From: Paraburkholderia sp. BCC1884
GTDB lineage: Bacteria > Pseudomonadota > Gammaproteobacteria > Burkholderiales > Burkholderiaceae
Reading direction: 5' to 3'
Length of the DNA stretch: 64,000 nucleotides
Assembly: GCF_900996225.1 (NCBI RefSeq)
Contig: NZ_CAAJGL010000101.1
Span: forward strand, 620,001 to 684,000
The notes under the pieces were generated by a model, which was not told where the DNA came from, searched no databases, and saw only the letters and a list, made by a program, of their open reading frames with translations. Position 1 is the first letter of the stretch; every line of letters starts with the position of its first letter. A program made the position numbers and the translations under genes. Below are positions 1 through 8,618 of this stretch, one piece after another.

Positions 1-768
1 GATCAGTCGGCCACCGCGTTGCAATCGGGCGGCAATACGGAAGGCAAGGAAACGCGCTTCGGTATCGCGCAGTCGGGCATTTTCACGGTCGCGACGACAG
101 CGGCATCGTGCGGCGCGGTCGCCAATACGCACGACTCGCTCACGCCGATCGGCGGCCTCTATCCGATGCTGTTGATGCAACTCGGCGAAGTGATCTTCGG
201 CGGCGTGGGTTCCGGTATGTACGGGATGCTCGTGTTCGCTCTGCTGGCGGTGTTCGTCGCAGGCCTGATGATCGGCCGCACGCCGGAATACGTCGGCAAG
301 AAAATCGAAGCGTACGAGATGAAGATGGTGTCGATCGTCGTACTGCTCACGCCGCTGCTGGTGCTGGTCGGCACCTCGATCGCGGTGCTCACCGATGCGG
401 GCAAGGCGGGCATCGCCAACCCTGGTGCGCACGGCTTCTCCGAAATCCTCTACGCGTTCAGCTCGGCCGCCAACAACAACGGCAGCGCGTTCGCCGGCCT
501 CACGGTGAGCACGCCGTTCTACAACTGGCTCACGGCGATCGCCATGTGGTTCGGCCGCTTCGGCACGATCGTTCCGGTGCTCGCGATTGCCGGTTCGCTG
601 GCCGCGAAAAAGCGCATCGGCGTGACGGGCGGCACGCTGCCCACGCATGGCCCGCTGTTCGTCGTGCTGCTGCTCGGCACGGTGCTTCTGGTGGGTGCGC
701 TGACTTATGTGCCGGCGCTCGCGCTCGGTCCTGGTGTCGAGCATCTGATGATGATGGGCGCGCATTGA
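1..768 (+). CDS. kdpA: Potassium-transporting ATPase, K+-binding subunit KdpA (5' end outside window)
   Basis: C-terminal 255 residues of KdpA, the channel-like subunit that binds and passes K+ in the KdpFABC P-type ATPase of the inner membrane. The reading frame is open from base 1, so the start lies to the left. The visible part has the filter-type segment [14 protein letters not shown] near residues 37-50, a second loop rich in Asn ([12 protein letters not shown]), and at least four hydrophobic helices. Family members are about 560-600 residues, so more than half is missing. kdpB follows 68 bases later in the same direction, as in other kdp operons. Identification is secure from the loops and the neighbours. 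Confidence 0.97.
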   Translation, partial: DQSATALQSGGNTEGKETRFGIAQSGIFTVATTAASCGAVANTHDSLTPIGGLYPMLLMQLGEVIFGGVGSGMYGMLVFALLAVFVAGLMIGRTPEYVGKKIEAYEMKMVSIVVLLTPLLVLVGTSIAVLTDAGKAGIANPGAHGFSEILYAFSSAANNNGSAFAGLTVSTPFYNWLTAIAMWFGRFGTIVPVLAIAGSLAAKKRIGVTGGTLPTHGPLFVVLLLGTVLLVGALTYVPALALGPGVEHLMMMGAH

Positions 769-836
769 GCGACCTCATCGGGATGACATGGCGAACCAAC
801 GATTGAACAGGCGCAAACGGGAAATTCGAGGATTCA

Positions 837-2921
837 ATGACTGAACATAATGCAACGAGGTCCATGTTCGATCCGGCGCTGCTGCGCCCGGCGATCGTGG
901 ACTCCTTCAGGAAGCTCACGCCGCGCACGCAGTTCCGCAATCCGGTGATGTTCTGCGTGTATGTCGGCAGTATTCTCACCACCATCCTCTGGATCGCCGC
1001 GCTCGGCGGCCAGGCCGAGGCGCCGGCGGGTTTCATTCTCGCGGTCACCTTGTGGCTGTGGTTCACGGTGCTGTTCGCGAACTTCGCGGAAGCGCTCGCC
1101 GAAGGCCGCTCCAAGGCCCAGGCGGCGTCGCTGCGCAGCGCGAAGAAAGACGTGATGGCCAAGAAGCTCAACGAGCCGCATCCGAAGTCGCCGATCCGTA
1201 TTCTGACGGCGTCGGATCTGCGCAAGGGTGACGTCGTGCTGGTCGAAACCGGCGACGTGATTCCGGCCGACGGCGAAGTGATCGACGGTGTCGCGTCGGT
1301 GGACGAATCGGCGATCACGGGCGAATCCGCGCCGGTGATCCGCGAGTCGGGCGGCGACTTTTCATCGGTGACGGGCGGCACGCGGGTGCTGTCGGACTGG
1401 ATCGTCGTGCGAGTGACGGCCAATCCGGGCGAAGCGTTCCTCGACCGCATGATCGCGATGGTCGAAGGTGCGAAGCGTCAGAAGACGCCGAACGAAATCG
1501 CGTTGACGATTCTGCTGGTCGCGTTGACGATCGTGATGCTGCTCGCCACCGCGACACTGCTGCCGTTCTCGATGTTCTCGGTCGACGCCGCCAAAGCGGG
1601 TCACGTGGTGACGATTACCGCGCTGGTCGCGCTGCTGGTGTGCCTGATTCCAACCACCATCGGCGGCTTGTTGTCCGCCATCGGCGTCGCCGGCATGAGC
1701 CGGATGATGCAGGCCAACGTGATCGCCACCTCGGGCCGCGCGGTGGAAGCCGCCGGCGACGTCGACGTGTTGTTGCTCGACAAGACCGGCACGATCACGC
1801 TCGGCAATCGTCAGGCTTCGCAATTCGTACCGGCGCCGGGTCTCACTGAAGAAGCGCTCGCGGATGCCGCGCAACTGTCGTCGCTCGCCGACGAAACGCC
1901 GGAAGGCCGCAGCATCGTCGTGCTGGCGAAGCAACGTTTCAACATCCGTCAGCGCGACATGGCTTCGCTACAGGCCGTGTTTCTCGCCTTCACTGCGCAG
2001 ACGCGGATGAGCGGTGTCGATCTGCCCGGCCGTGAAATTCGCAAGGGCGCGGCCGACGCAGTCAAGAACTACGTCGAAGCCAACGGTGGCCGTTTCCCGA
2101 ACGAAGTCAGCAACGCCGTGGCCGAAGTCGCACGACGCGGCAGCACGCCGCTGGTGGTCGCCGAGAAAGGCGAGCAGGGCGCACGCGTACTCGGCGTGAT
2201 CGAGTTGAAGGACGTGGTGAAGGGCGGCATCAAGGAGCGCTTCGCCGAACTGCGCAAGATGGGCATCAAGACCATCATGGTGACCGGCGACAACCGGCTG
2301 ACCGCCGCGGCGATCGCCGCTGAAGCGGGCGTCGACGATTTCCTCGCCGAAGCCACGCCGGAAGCGAAACTCGCCACGATCCGCGCGCACCAGGCCGAAG
2401 GCCGTCTGGTGGCGATGACCGGCGACGGCACCAACGACGCCCCGGCGCTTGCGCAAGCCGACGTCGCGGTGGCGATGAACACCGGCACGCAGGCCGCGAA
2501 AGAAGCGGGCAACATGGTCGACCTCGATTCGAATCCGACCAAGCTGATCGAGATCGTCGAAATCGGCAAGCAGATGCTGATGACGCGCGGCTCGCTCACC
2601 ACCTTCTCGATTGCCAACGACGTTGCCAAGTACTTCGCGATCATTCCGGCCGCATTCGCCACGACCTATCCGGCGCTCAATGCGCTGAACGTGATGCATC
2701 TGGCCACACCGGCCTCGGCGATCATGTCGGCGGTGATCTTCAATGCGCTGATCATCGTGCTGCTGATTCCGCTGGCGCTCAAGGGCGTGCGTTATCGCGC
2801 GCTGGGCGCGGCGATCCTGCTGCGCCGCAATCTGCTGATTTACGGCTTGGGCGGGATCATCGTGCCGTTCATCGGCATCAAGCTGATCGATATGGTGCTG
2901 GCCGCGTTCGGCTGGGTTTGA
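837..2921 (+). CDS. kdpB: Potassium-transporting P-type ATPase catalytic subunit KdpB
   Basis: KdpB (694 aa) hydrolyses ATP to drive K+ uptake through KdpA. The P-type phosphorylation motif DKTGT is present with the phospho-acceptor Asp at residue 315. The actuator motif ([13 protein letters not shown], about residues 155-170) and the hinge motif [12 protein letters not shown] (about residues 525-540) are both visible. Membrane helices lie at about 40-85, 220-285 and 580-690. Length matches the family (about 680-700). The ATG start is the first in-frame Met, with AT-rich purine sequence GGGAAATTCGAGG upstream. It sits between kdpA and kdpC in one operon, normally switched on by KdpE under K+ limitation. 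Confidence 0.98.
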   Translation: MTEHNATRSMFDPALLRPAIVDSFRKLTPRTQFRNPVMFCVYVGSILTTILWIAALGGQAEAPAGFILAVTLWLWFTVLFANFAEALAEGRSKAQAASLRSAKKDVMAKKLNEPHPKSPIRILTASDLRKGDVVLVETGDVIPADGEVIDGVASVDESAITGESAPVIRESGGDFSSVTGGTRVLSDWIVVRVTANPGEAFLDRMIAMVEGAKRQKTPNEIALTILLVALTIVMLLATATLLPFSMFSVDAAKAGHVVTITALVALLVCLIPTTIGGLLSAIGVAGMSRMMQANVIATSGRAVEAAGDVDVLLLDKTGTITLGNRQASQFVPAPGLTEEALADAAQLSSLADETPEGRSIVVLAKQRFNIRQRDMASLQAVFLAFTAQTRMSGVDLPGREIRKGAADAVKNYVEANGGRFPNEVSNAVAEVARRGSTPLVVAEKGEQGARVLGVIELKDVVKGGIKERFAELRKMGIKTIMVTGDNRLTAAAIAAEAGVDDFLAEATPEAKLATIRAHQAEGRLVAMTGDGTNDAPALAQADVAVAMNTGTQAAKEAGNMVDLDSNPTKLIEIVEIGKQMLMTRGSLTTFSIANDVAKYFAIIPAAFATTYPALNALNVMHLATPASAIMSAVIFNALIIVLLIPLALKGVRYRALGAAILLRRNLLIYGLGGIIVPFIGIKLIDMVLAAFGWV

Positions 2922-2951
2922 GAAGCGGTCTGTTAAAAGGAATTGCCAGTC

Positions 2952-3530
2952 ATGAAAAATCTGTTCCGTCCGTTGATCGTGATCTTCGTAGTGCTCGCCG
3001 CCGTCACCGGACTCGCCTATCCCGCGGTGATGACCGCTGTCGGCCAGGCCGCGTTCCACGATCAGGCCAATGGCAGCATGCTCGAGCAGAACGGCAAGGT
3101 GGTCGGCTCGAAGCTGATCGGCCAGCAGTTCGACGCGCCGCAGTATTTCTGGGGACGTCTGTCGGCCACCAGTCCGATGCCGTATAACGCCACCGGTTCG
3201 AGCGGTTCGAATCTCGGGCCGACCAACCCGGCGCTGCTCGACGAAGTCAAAGGCCGTATCGACGCGTTGAAGGCGGCGGGCACCGATATGTCGAAGCCGG
3301 TGCCGGTCGATCTGGTGACGTCCTCGGGCAGCGGTCTCGATCCTGAGATCAGCCCGGCGGCGGCTGCGTATCAGATCGAGCGGGTGGCGAAAGCGCGCAA
3401 ACTCTCGGCTAACGACGTACAGGCGCTCGTCGATCGTTATACGAGTGGCCGTCAGTTCGGCGTACTGGGTGAGGCGCGCGTCAACGTGCTGCAACTGAAC
3501 CTGGCGCTCGACCAGATGAAACAGGGCTAA
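2952..3530 (+). CDS. kdpC: Potassium-transporting ATPase subunit KdpC
   Basis: KdpC (192 aa) is the single-span subunit that helps assemble the Kdp ATPase and increases its ATP affinity. One N-terminal membrane helix (residues about 5-28) is followed by a periplasmic domain with the family motifs [17 protein letters not shown] and SGSGLDPxISPxAA. I chose the ATG at 2952 over the in-frame TTG at 2943. The AAAGGAA ribosome-binding site ends at 2942, giving a 9-base spacing to the ATG and none to the TTG. It lies 30 bases after kdpB and is followed by a probable terminator, so kdpD may also have its own transcript. Confidence 0.97.
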   Translation: MKNLFRPLIVIFVVLAAVTGLAYPAVMTAVGQAAFHDQANGSMLEQNGKVVGSKLIGQQFDAPQYFWGRLSATSPMPYNATGSSGSNLGPTNPALLDEVKGRIDALKAAGTDMSKPVPVDLVTSSGSGLDPEISPAAAAYQIERVAKARKLSANDVQALVDRYTSGRQFGVLGEARVNVLQLNLALDQMKQG

Positions 3531-3552
3531 GCGCTCAGGTAGCCGGAAGAGG

Positions 3553-3590
3553 GCGGCGTCCGGGTGACGCCGTCTTTGCCTTTTTGGCGT
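3553..3590 (+). terminator. Probable rho-independent terminator after kdpC
   Basis: The stem CGGCGTC/GACGCCG (3554-3560 and 3566-3572) with a five-base loop is followed by T-rich sequence (TCTTTGCCTTTTT). The T run is interrupted, so it may be partial and allow read-through into kdpD. Confidence 0.5.
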
Positions 3591-3601
3591 TGTACTGTTG
3601 C

Positions 3602-3646
3602 GCCGGGCATCGATAGGCCGGGCGTCGATAGGCCGGGCGTCGATAC
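3602..3646 (+). repeat. Three tandem copies of a 15-bp unit between kdpC and kdpD
   Basis: Three back-to-back copies of GCCGGGCRTCGATAG (3602-3616, 3617-3631, 3632-3646) differ at only one or two positions. They lie in the 208-base gap between kdpC and kdpD, downstream of the hairpin. No reading frame uses them convincingly. Confidence 0.9.
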
Positions 3647-3738
3647 AGTTCAGCGGGTTGCCACGCCATTTGCGGCCTGGCCGCCGCCGTGCCACCATGC
3701 ACACACTGTCGCTCGCCTAACTACGAAAACGATTGAGC

Positions 3739-6648
3739 ATGAACCGCCCTGATCCAGATGAACTGCTCGACAAACTGCAACGTGACGAAGAAAAGCGTCA
3801 ACGCGGCAGGCTGAAGGTTTTCTTCGGCGCGTCGGCGGGCGTCGGCAAGACTTATGCGATGTTGCAGGCCGCGCGTCGTCGTTACGACGAGGGCACGGAC
3901 GTGGTGGTCGGCATCGCCGAAACGCACGGGCGCAGCGAAACCGCCGCGCTGCTCGAAGGGCTCGACGTGCTGCCGCTGCAGCCTATCGAGTATCGCGGCC
4001 GCAAGCTCGGCGAGTTCGATCTCGACGCCGCACTCGTCCGCAAACCTCAACTGATTCTGGTCGACGAACTCGCGCATTCGAACGTGCAGGGCGCGCGCCA
4101 TCTGAAGCGCTGGCAGGACGTCTACGAACTGCTCGATGCGGGCATCGACGTCTACACCACGGTCAACGTTCAGCATCTCGAGAGCCTGAACGACATAGTC
4201 GGCCAGATCACCGGCATTCGTGTCTGGGAGACGGTGCCCGACCGCGTATTCGACCGCGCCGACGAAGTGACGCTGGTCGACTTGCCCGCCGAAGAATTGC
4301 TCGACCGGATGCGCGACGGCAAGGTGTATTTGCCGCAGCAGGCCGAACGCGCGGTGCGCAACTTCTTTCGCAAGGGCAACCTGATCGCGCTGCGCGAACT
4401 GGCGCTGCGCCGCACCGCCGATCGTGTCGATGCACAGATGCGTGAATATCGCGCCGATCGTTCCATCGAACGTATCTGGCAGGCGCGCGAACGCTTATTG
4501 GTGTGCGTCGGTCCCGGCCCGGAAGCGCCGATGCTGGTGCGCGCGGCGGCGCGACTCGCTGCGAGTCTGAAGGCCGACTGGATCGCCGTCTATGTGGAGA
4601 CACCCGCGTTGCAGCGCCTACCCGACGCGCGCCGTGAACGCACGCTCAATGCGCTGAAACTGGCCGCCGAACTCGGCGCGGAAACCGCCACGCTCGCGGG
4701 CGCCGATGCGCTCGTCGCGTTGATCGGCTACGCGCAGGCGCGCAACGTCTCGAAGCTGGTGGCGGGCGCGTCGGCGCGCACGGGGCTGCAACGCTGGTGG
4801 CGCCGGCCGCTGGGCGATCGCATCGCCGAGAAGGCGGGCGAGCTCGATCTCACGCTGATTCGCGCTTCGTCCGAGCGCGATGGCGGTGAGCATCGGCATC
4901 TGTTGAACACGACCGCGAATGCGTGGCGCGAGGCACTGAGCGCGGCGCGCGAACGCCGCTCGCCGCCGCGCGCTTATGGTTTCGCACTGGCGATTTGCGC
5001 GGGCATCACGTTGCTGGCGAGTCAGTTGATCGACCACATCGATCTGACCAACCTCGTGATGCTGTATCTGCTCGGCGTGATTTTCGCCGCGGTGAAACTC
5101 GGACGCGGGCCAGGCGTCGTGTTGTCGTTTCTGAGCGTGGCCGCCTTCGATTTCTTCTTCGTGCCGCCGCGTATGTCGTTGTCGGTATCTGACACGCAGT
5201 ACTTGCTGACCTTCTTTGGCATGCTGCTCACCTCGCTCGTGATCAGCCATCTCACGTCGAGTTTGCGCCGCGAGGCGAGCGTGGCGCGACGTCGCGAGCA
5301 ACGCACCGGCGCGATGTATGCGATGGCGCGTGAACTGGCCGCCGCGCTCGCCACCGAACAGATCGTCGAGATCGGCAGCCGGCATGTCAGCGAGGTGTTC
5401 GGCGCGCGCGTCGCGATCCTGCTGCCCGACAGCGCCGACCAGGTGAAGCAGAAGATCGAAGACCCCGACGCAGCGGTCACGCTCGAAGGCGAGATGCTCG
5501 ATAGCGACGTCGGCCAATGGGTCTACGATCAGCAGAAGCCGGCGGGGCATGGCACCGATACGTTGCCGGCCGCTGCAGCGCTCTATCTGCCGCTCAAGGC
5601 GCCGATGCGCACACGCGGCGTGCTGGCCGTCGTGACGCGCGACGACGGCGAACTGGACGTGCCCGAACAGCAGCGCATGCTCGACGCGTTCGCCGCGCAG
5701 ATTGCGCTCGCGCTCGAACGCGTGCATTACGTCGACATCGCGCGCGATGCGCTCGTGAACATGGAGTCGGAGCGTTTGCGCAACTCGCTGCTGTCCGCGA
5801 TTTCACACGACTTGCGCACGCCTTTGACGACCATCGTCGGCTTCTCGTCGATGCTGGCGCAATCGCGCGAAACGCATGCCGAGGCGCAACCCGGCGACGA
5901 TCTCGTCGAAGCGATTCACGAGGAGGCGTTGCGCATGACCGGCATCGTCACGAATCTGCTCGATATGGCGCGTTTGCAGGCCGGCAGCCTGCAACTGAAT
6001 CAGCAGTGGACATTGCTGGAGGAGACCGTCGGCGCTGCATTGCGGGCGTGCCGGCGCGTGCTGGCGAAGCATCCCGTGCAGGTCAGACTGCCGGCCGATC
6101 TGCCGCTGCTGCATCTCGACGCCGTGCTGATGGAACGGCTCTTTTCGAACCTGTTCGAGAACGCGGCCAAGTACACCGCGCCCGACACGCCGTTGACGAT
6201 CGGCGCGCAACGGCTGGATACGGACGGCAAATCGTTCGTGCGCGTCACCGTCGACGATCAAGGCGCGGGCCTGCCCGCCGGGATGGAAGCCCGCGTGTTC
6301 GAGAAATTCACGCGTGGCGAAAAAGAGTCGGCCAAGCCCGGCATCGGTCTCGGACTCGCGATCTGCCGCGCGATCGTCGAAGCGCACGGCGGTACAATCG
6401 GCGCGCTCAATCGGGTCGCGGCGGACGGTCGCCTGGAAGGCGCGCGCTTCTGGTTCACGTTGCCGGTCGACACGCCACCCGAGGCGCCGGACACGCTCGA
6501 AGACGAAGGCGCCGATCTCTTGCCGCCTGTCGATATCGACGACGATTCATCGCCTGCGGCACCGCTCGACGCATCGCCTGACGTATCGCCTGCCGCACCG
6601 TTCAAGCTGCCGTCTAACCCACCGCTTTCCAAGCCTACCCATGAGTGA
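3739..6648 (+). CDS. kdpD: Osmosensitive K+ channel sensor histidine kinase KdpD
   Basis: KdpD (969 aa) senses K+ limitation and phosphorylates KdpE. Domains in order: N-terminal KdpD domain with Walker A GASAGVGKT (residues 30-38); a USP-like region (about 250-370); a four-helix membrane block (about 410-510, DUF4118); a GAF-like region; then the kinase core, with H-box SHDLRTPLTT (His at residue 690) and ATP-binding N, G1 and G2 boxes (GIGLGLAIC near 870). I took the ATG at 3739; the TTG six bases upstream is an alternative. The C-terminus carries an unusual 55-60 residue Pro/Asp/Ser-rich tail. Its last codons overlap the start of kdpE by 8 bases, suggesting coupled translation. Confidence 0.97.
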   Translation: MNRPDPDELLDKLQRDEEKRQRGRLKVFFGASAGVGKTYAMLQAARRRYDEGTDVVVGIAETHGRSETAALLEGLDVLPLQPIEYRGRKLGEFDLDAALVRKPQLILVDELAHSNVQGARHLKRWQDVYELLDAGIDVYTTVNVQHLESLNDIVGQITGIRVWETVPDRVFDRADEVTLVDLPAEELLDRMRDGKVYLPQQAERAVRNFFRKGNLIALRELALRRTADRVDAQMREYRADRSIERIWQARERLLVCVGPGPEAPMLVRAAARLAASLKADWIAVYVETPALQRLPDARRERTLNALKLAAELGAETATLAGADALVALIGYAQARNVSKLVAGASARTGLQRWWRRPLGDRIAEKAGELDLTLIRASSERDGGEHRHLLNTTANAWREALSAARERRSPPRAYGFALAICAGITLLASQLIDHIDLTNLVMLYLLGVIFAAVKLGRGPGVVLSFLSVAAFDFFFVPPRMSLSVSDTQYLLTFFGMLLTSLVISHLTSSLRREASVARRREQRTGAMYAMARELAAALATEQIVEIGSRHVSEVFGARVAILLPDSADQVKQKIEDPDAAVTLEGEMLDSDVGQWVYDQQKPAGHGTDTLPAAAALYLPLKAPMRTRGVLAVVTRDDGELDVPEQQRMLDAFAAQIALALERVHYVDIARDALVNMESERLRNSLLSAISHDLRTPLTTIVGFSSMLAQSRETHAEAQPGDDLVEAIHEEALRMTGIVTNLLDMARLQAGSLQLNQQWTLLEETVGAALRACRRVLAKHPVQVRLPADLPLLHLDAVLMERLFSNLFENAAKYTAPDTPLTIGAQRLDTDGKSFVRVTVDDQGAGLPAGMEARVFEKFTRGEKESAKPGIGLGLAICRAIVEAHGGTIGALNRVAADGRLEGARFWFTLPVDTPPEAPDTLEDEGADLLPPVDIDDDSSPAAPLDASPDVSPAAPFKLPSNPPLSKPTHE

Positions 6649-7339
6649 CCCGAGCATTACCGTCGTCCTGATCGAAGACGAAAAGCAGATTCGCCGCTTC
6701 GTGCGCACCGCGCTGGAAGGCGAGGGCATCGTCGTGCACGACGCCGAAACCGGCAAGCAGGGTCTCGTCGAGGCCGCGACGCGCAAGCCGGATCTGGTGA
6801 TCGTCGACCTCGGCCTGCCCGACACCGACGGCCTCGACGTGATCCGCGAACTGCGCGGCTGGAGCGAACTGCCGGTGATCGTGTTGTCGGCGCGCACGCA
6901 GGAGAGCGAGAAAGTCGCGGCCCTCGACGCCGGCGCGGACGATTACCTCACCAAGCCGTTCGGCGTGTCGGAACTGCTCGCGCGGATTCGGGCGCATATG
7001 CGGCGGCGCAACCAGGGCGGCGCGAACGAGTCGCCGCAAATCCACTTCGGCGCGGTGATGGTCGATCTGGCCTTGCGTCAGGTGACCCGCGACGGCGCAG
7101 CCGTCCATCTGACGCCGATCGAATACCGGTTGCTCGCCACGCTGGTGCGCCATGCCGGCCGCGTGCTGACGCATCGGCAGTTGCTGCGCGATGTGTGGGG
7201 GCCATCGCACGTCGAGAGCCATCACTATCTGCGCATCTATATGGCGCATCTGCGCGGCAAACTCGAGCGCGATCCGGCGCAGCCGGAGCACATCATCACG
7301 GAAACGGGTGTCGGATACCGGTTGGTTGGGGTGACCTGA
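6641..7339 (+). CDS. kdpE: Two-component response regulator KdpE
   Basis: KdpE (232 aa) is the OmpR/PhoB-type regulator that turns on kdpFABC. The receiver domain occupies residues 1-120, with acidic pocket E12/D13, phospho-acceptor D56 and K in LTKPFG. The winged-helix DNA-binding domain (about 135-230) has the family sequence LTPIEYRLLATLVRHAGRVL. The ATG at 6641 overlaps the kdpD stop by 8 bases. The product therefore comes from the same message as its cognate kinase. Length is typical. Confidence 0.97.
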   Translation: MSDPSITVVLIEDEKQIRRFVRTALEGEGIVVHDAETGKQGLVEAATRKPDLVIVDLGLPDTDGLDVIRELRGWSELPVIVLSARTQESEKVAALDAGADDYLTKPFGVSELLARIRAHMRRRNQGGANESPQIHFGAVMVDLALRQVTRDGAAVHLTPIEYRLLATLVRHAGRVLTHRQLLRDVWGPSHVESHHYLRIYMAHLRGKLERDPAQPEHIITETGVGYRLVGVT

Positions 7340-7370
7340 GTCGCTGCCGACCCGCTAGATGCCTTTTTGA

Positions 7371-7376
7371 TATAAT
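7371..7376 (+). promoter_or_regulatory. Candidate -10 box for the riboswitch-sugE transcript
   Basis: A consensus TATAAT at 7371-7376 predicts transcription starting near 7383, one base before the first riboswitch hairpin. No good -35 element is visible at the usual distance, so strength is unclear. Confidence 0.6.
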
Positions 7377-7383
7377 TACAGAC

Positions 7384-7427
7384 CGTAAGGACGACCTTAC
7401 GCATCCGATACGAACGGGGACGGCCCC
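7384..7427 (+). ncRNA. Guanidine-II (mini-ykkC) riboswitch
   Basis: Two short hairpins carry ACGR loops, the hallmark of the mini-ykkC/guanidine-II class. P1 is CGTAAGG-ACGA-CCTTACG (7384-7401). P2 is GGGG-ACGG-CCCC (7416-7427). They are separated by a 14-base linker and lie 22 bases upstream of a sugE-type exporter, the typical target of this class. The ribosome-binding site GGAG (7438-7441) sits in ATGG, which could pair with CCAT at 7426-7429. Folding of P2 on guanidinium binding would then free it. The structure and loops are seen directly; the switching mechanism is inferred from the class. Confidence 0.9.
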
Positions 7428-7448
7428 ATCTGACCATGGAGCTGTCTC

Positions 7449-7769
7449 ATGTCCTGGATTCTTCTATTGATTGCTGGTTTGCTCGAAGTTGCCTGGGCCG
7501 CCGGTCTCAAAACTTCCGAAGGTTTCACCCGCCTCTGGCCGTCCGTCTTCACGATCGTGACCGCGCTCGGCAGTTTCGCGCTGCTGGCCGTCGCCATGCG
7601 CCAGTTGCCGTTGGGCACCGCCTACGCCGTCTGGACGGGGATCGGTGCCGTGGGCGCGTTCATCTTCGGCATTGTCATGATGGGCGAGGCTTTGACCGTC
7701 GCGCGAGTCGCCAGCGCGGCGCTGATCGTGATCGGACTGATCGGGCTGAAGCTGTCGTCGGGGCACTGA
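7449..7769 (+). CDS. sugE: SMR-family guanidinium exporter (SugE/Gdx type)
   Basis: A 106-residue protein with four hydrophobic helices and the membrane Glu of the small multidrug resistance family ([11 protein letters not shown], Glu at residue 13). The helix-1 and helix-3 patterns ([14 protein letters not shown]) place it with SugE/Gdx rather than EmrE. That subgroup exports guanidinium with proton exchange as antiparallel dimers. The guanidine-II riboswitch directly upstream supports a guanidinium role over a biocide role. The ATG has GGAG seven bases upstream. Older annotation would call it a quaternary-ammonium resistance protein. Confidence 0.93.
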   Translation: MSWILLLIAGLLEVAWAAGLKTSEGFTRLWPSVFTIVTALGSFALLAVAMRQLPLGTAYAVWTGIGAVGAFIFGIVMMGEALTVARVASAALIVIGLIGLKLSSGH

Positions 7770-7861
7770 GCCTGCGGTGGTTTGCGCGCCGCGTCCCGTT
7801 GGAAATCGCCGTCAGATTGCGCCAAATGTCCACGTCTCTGCGTTCTGCGAATTAACGTGGC

Positions 7862-7867
7862 TATAAT
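7862..7867 (+). promoter_or_regulatory. Candidate -10 box upstream of the DUF4126 gene
   Basis: A consensus TATAAT sits 140 bases before the next gene in a 237-base gap. The -35 region is poor. No other feature is visible in this gap apart from short GC-rich stems. Confidence 0.4.
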
Positions 7868-8006
7868 GAGATCAAATCCAACCTGACATTGCCCGCGGCC
7901 CATTTGGCGCGGCCGGCTTGGCGCGGGTCTGACGACTTCGTCGCGGCGCTTCCCCTGCATTTGCCCGTCGAAGCGCCCGGCACGCACAGCGCGCCTGGAG
8001 GCGGCC

Positions 8007-8618
8007 ATGCTTGAATCTCTTTCGCTCGCTGCGGGCCTCTCGTGGGGCAGCGGTCTGCGCCTCTATCTGACGGTTCTGCTGGCCGGTGTGTTCGCCCGTC
8101 TCGGCCTCGTCCACCTGCCCGATACGCTCTCCGCGCTGGCTTCGCCTTGGGTCATCGGCGTGGCGGGCGTGCTGACCGTCACCGAATTCCTCGCCGACAA
8201 AATCCCCGCGTTCGATTCTTTATGGGACGCGGTTCACACTTTCATCCGCATTCCGGCTGGCGCCGTGCTGGCCGCCGGCGCGCTCGGCCATGCCGATCCG
8301 GCGCTGCTGACCGTCGCCGCGCTCGCGGGCGGCACGCTGGCGGGCACCGCGCATCTGGCTAAAGCGGGCACGCGCGCGCTGATCAACCTGTCGCCGGAAC
8401 CGGTCTCGAATGTAGTGACCTCGACCGCTGAAGACGGCCTCGTGTTCGGCGGCATGCTGCTCGCGCTGTTCGTGCCGCTGCTCTTCCTCGTATTGATGGT
8501 GGGCTTCCTGATGCTGGCCGGCTGGGCGTTGCCGAGACTGTGGCGCGGCGTGCAGGGCGGTTTTCGCGGCATGGCGACCCATATGGTGTCGCGCTTTGCC
8601 AGGAGCAGGCACGATTGA
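8007..8618 (+). CDS. DUF4126 family membrane protein
   Basis: A 203-residue protein with about five hydrophobic segments and the DUF4126 pattern: an N-terminal SLAAGLSWGSGLRLYLT segment, then DKIPAFDSLWDAVHTFIRIPAG in a conserved loop, then an Ala/Gly-rich core. The function of the family is not established. GGAGG sits just upstream of the ATG. Its stop overlaps the TTG start of the large permease downstream (TTGA), so the two are probably translated together. I propose no function beyond an inner-membrane location. Confidence 0.85.
   Translation: MLESLSLAAGLSWGSGLRLYLTVLLAGVFARLGLVHLPDTLSALASPWVIGVAGVLTVTEFLADKIPAFDSLWDAVHTFIRIPAGAVLAAGALGHADPALLTVAALAGGTLAGTAHLAKAGTRALINLSPEPVSNVVTSTAEDGLVFGGMLLALFVPLLFLVLMVGFLMLAGWALPRLWRGVQGGFRGMATHMVSRFARSRHD

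Noticed and set aside
3602-3646. CRISPR array
   Set aside because: The repeats are directly adjacent with no spacers and only three copies; no cas genes are present.
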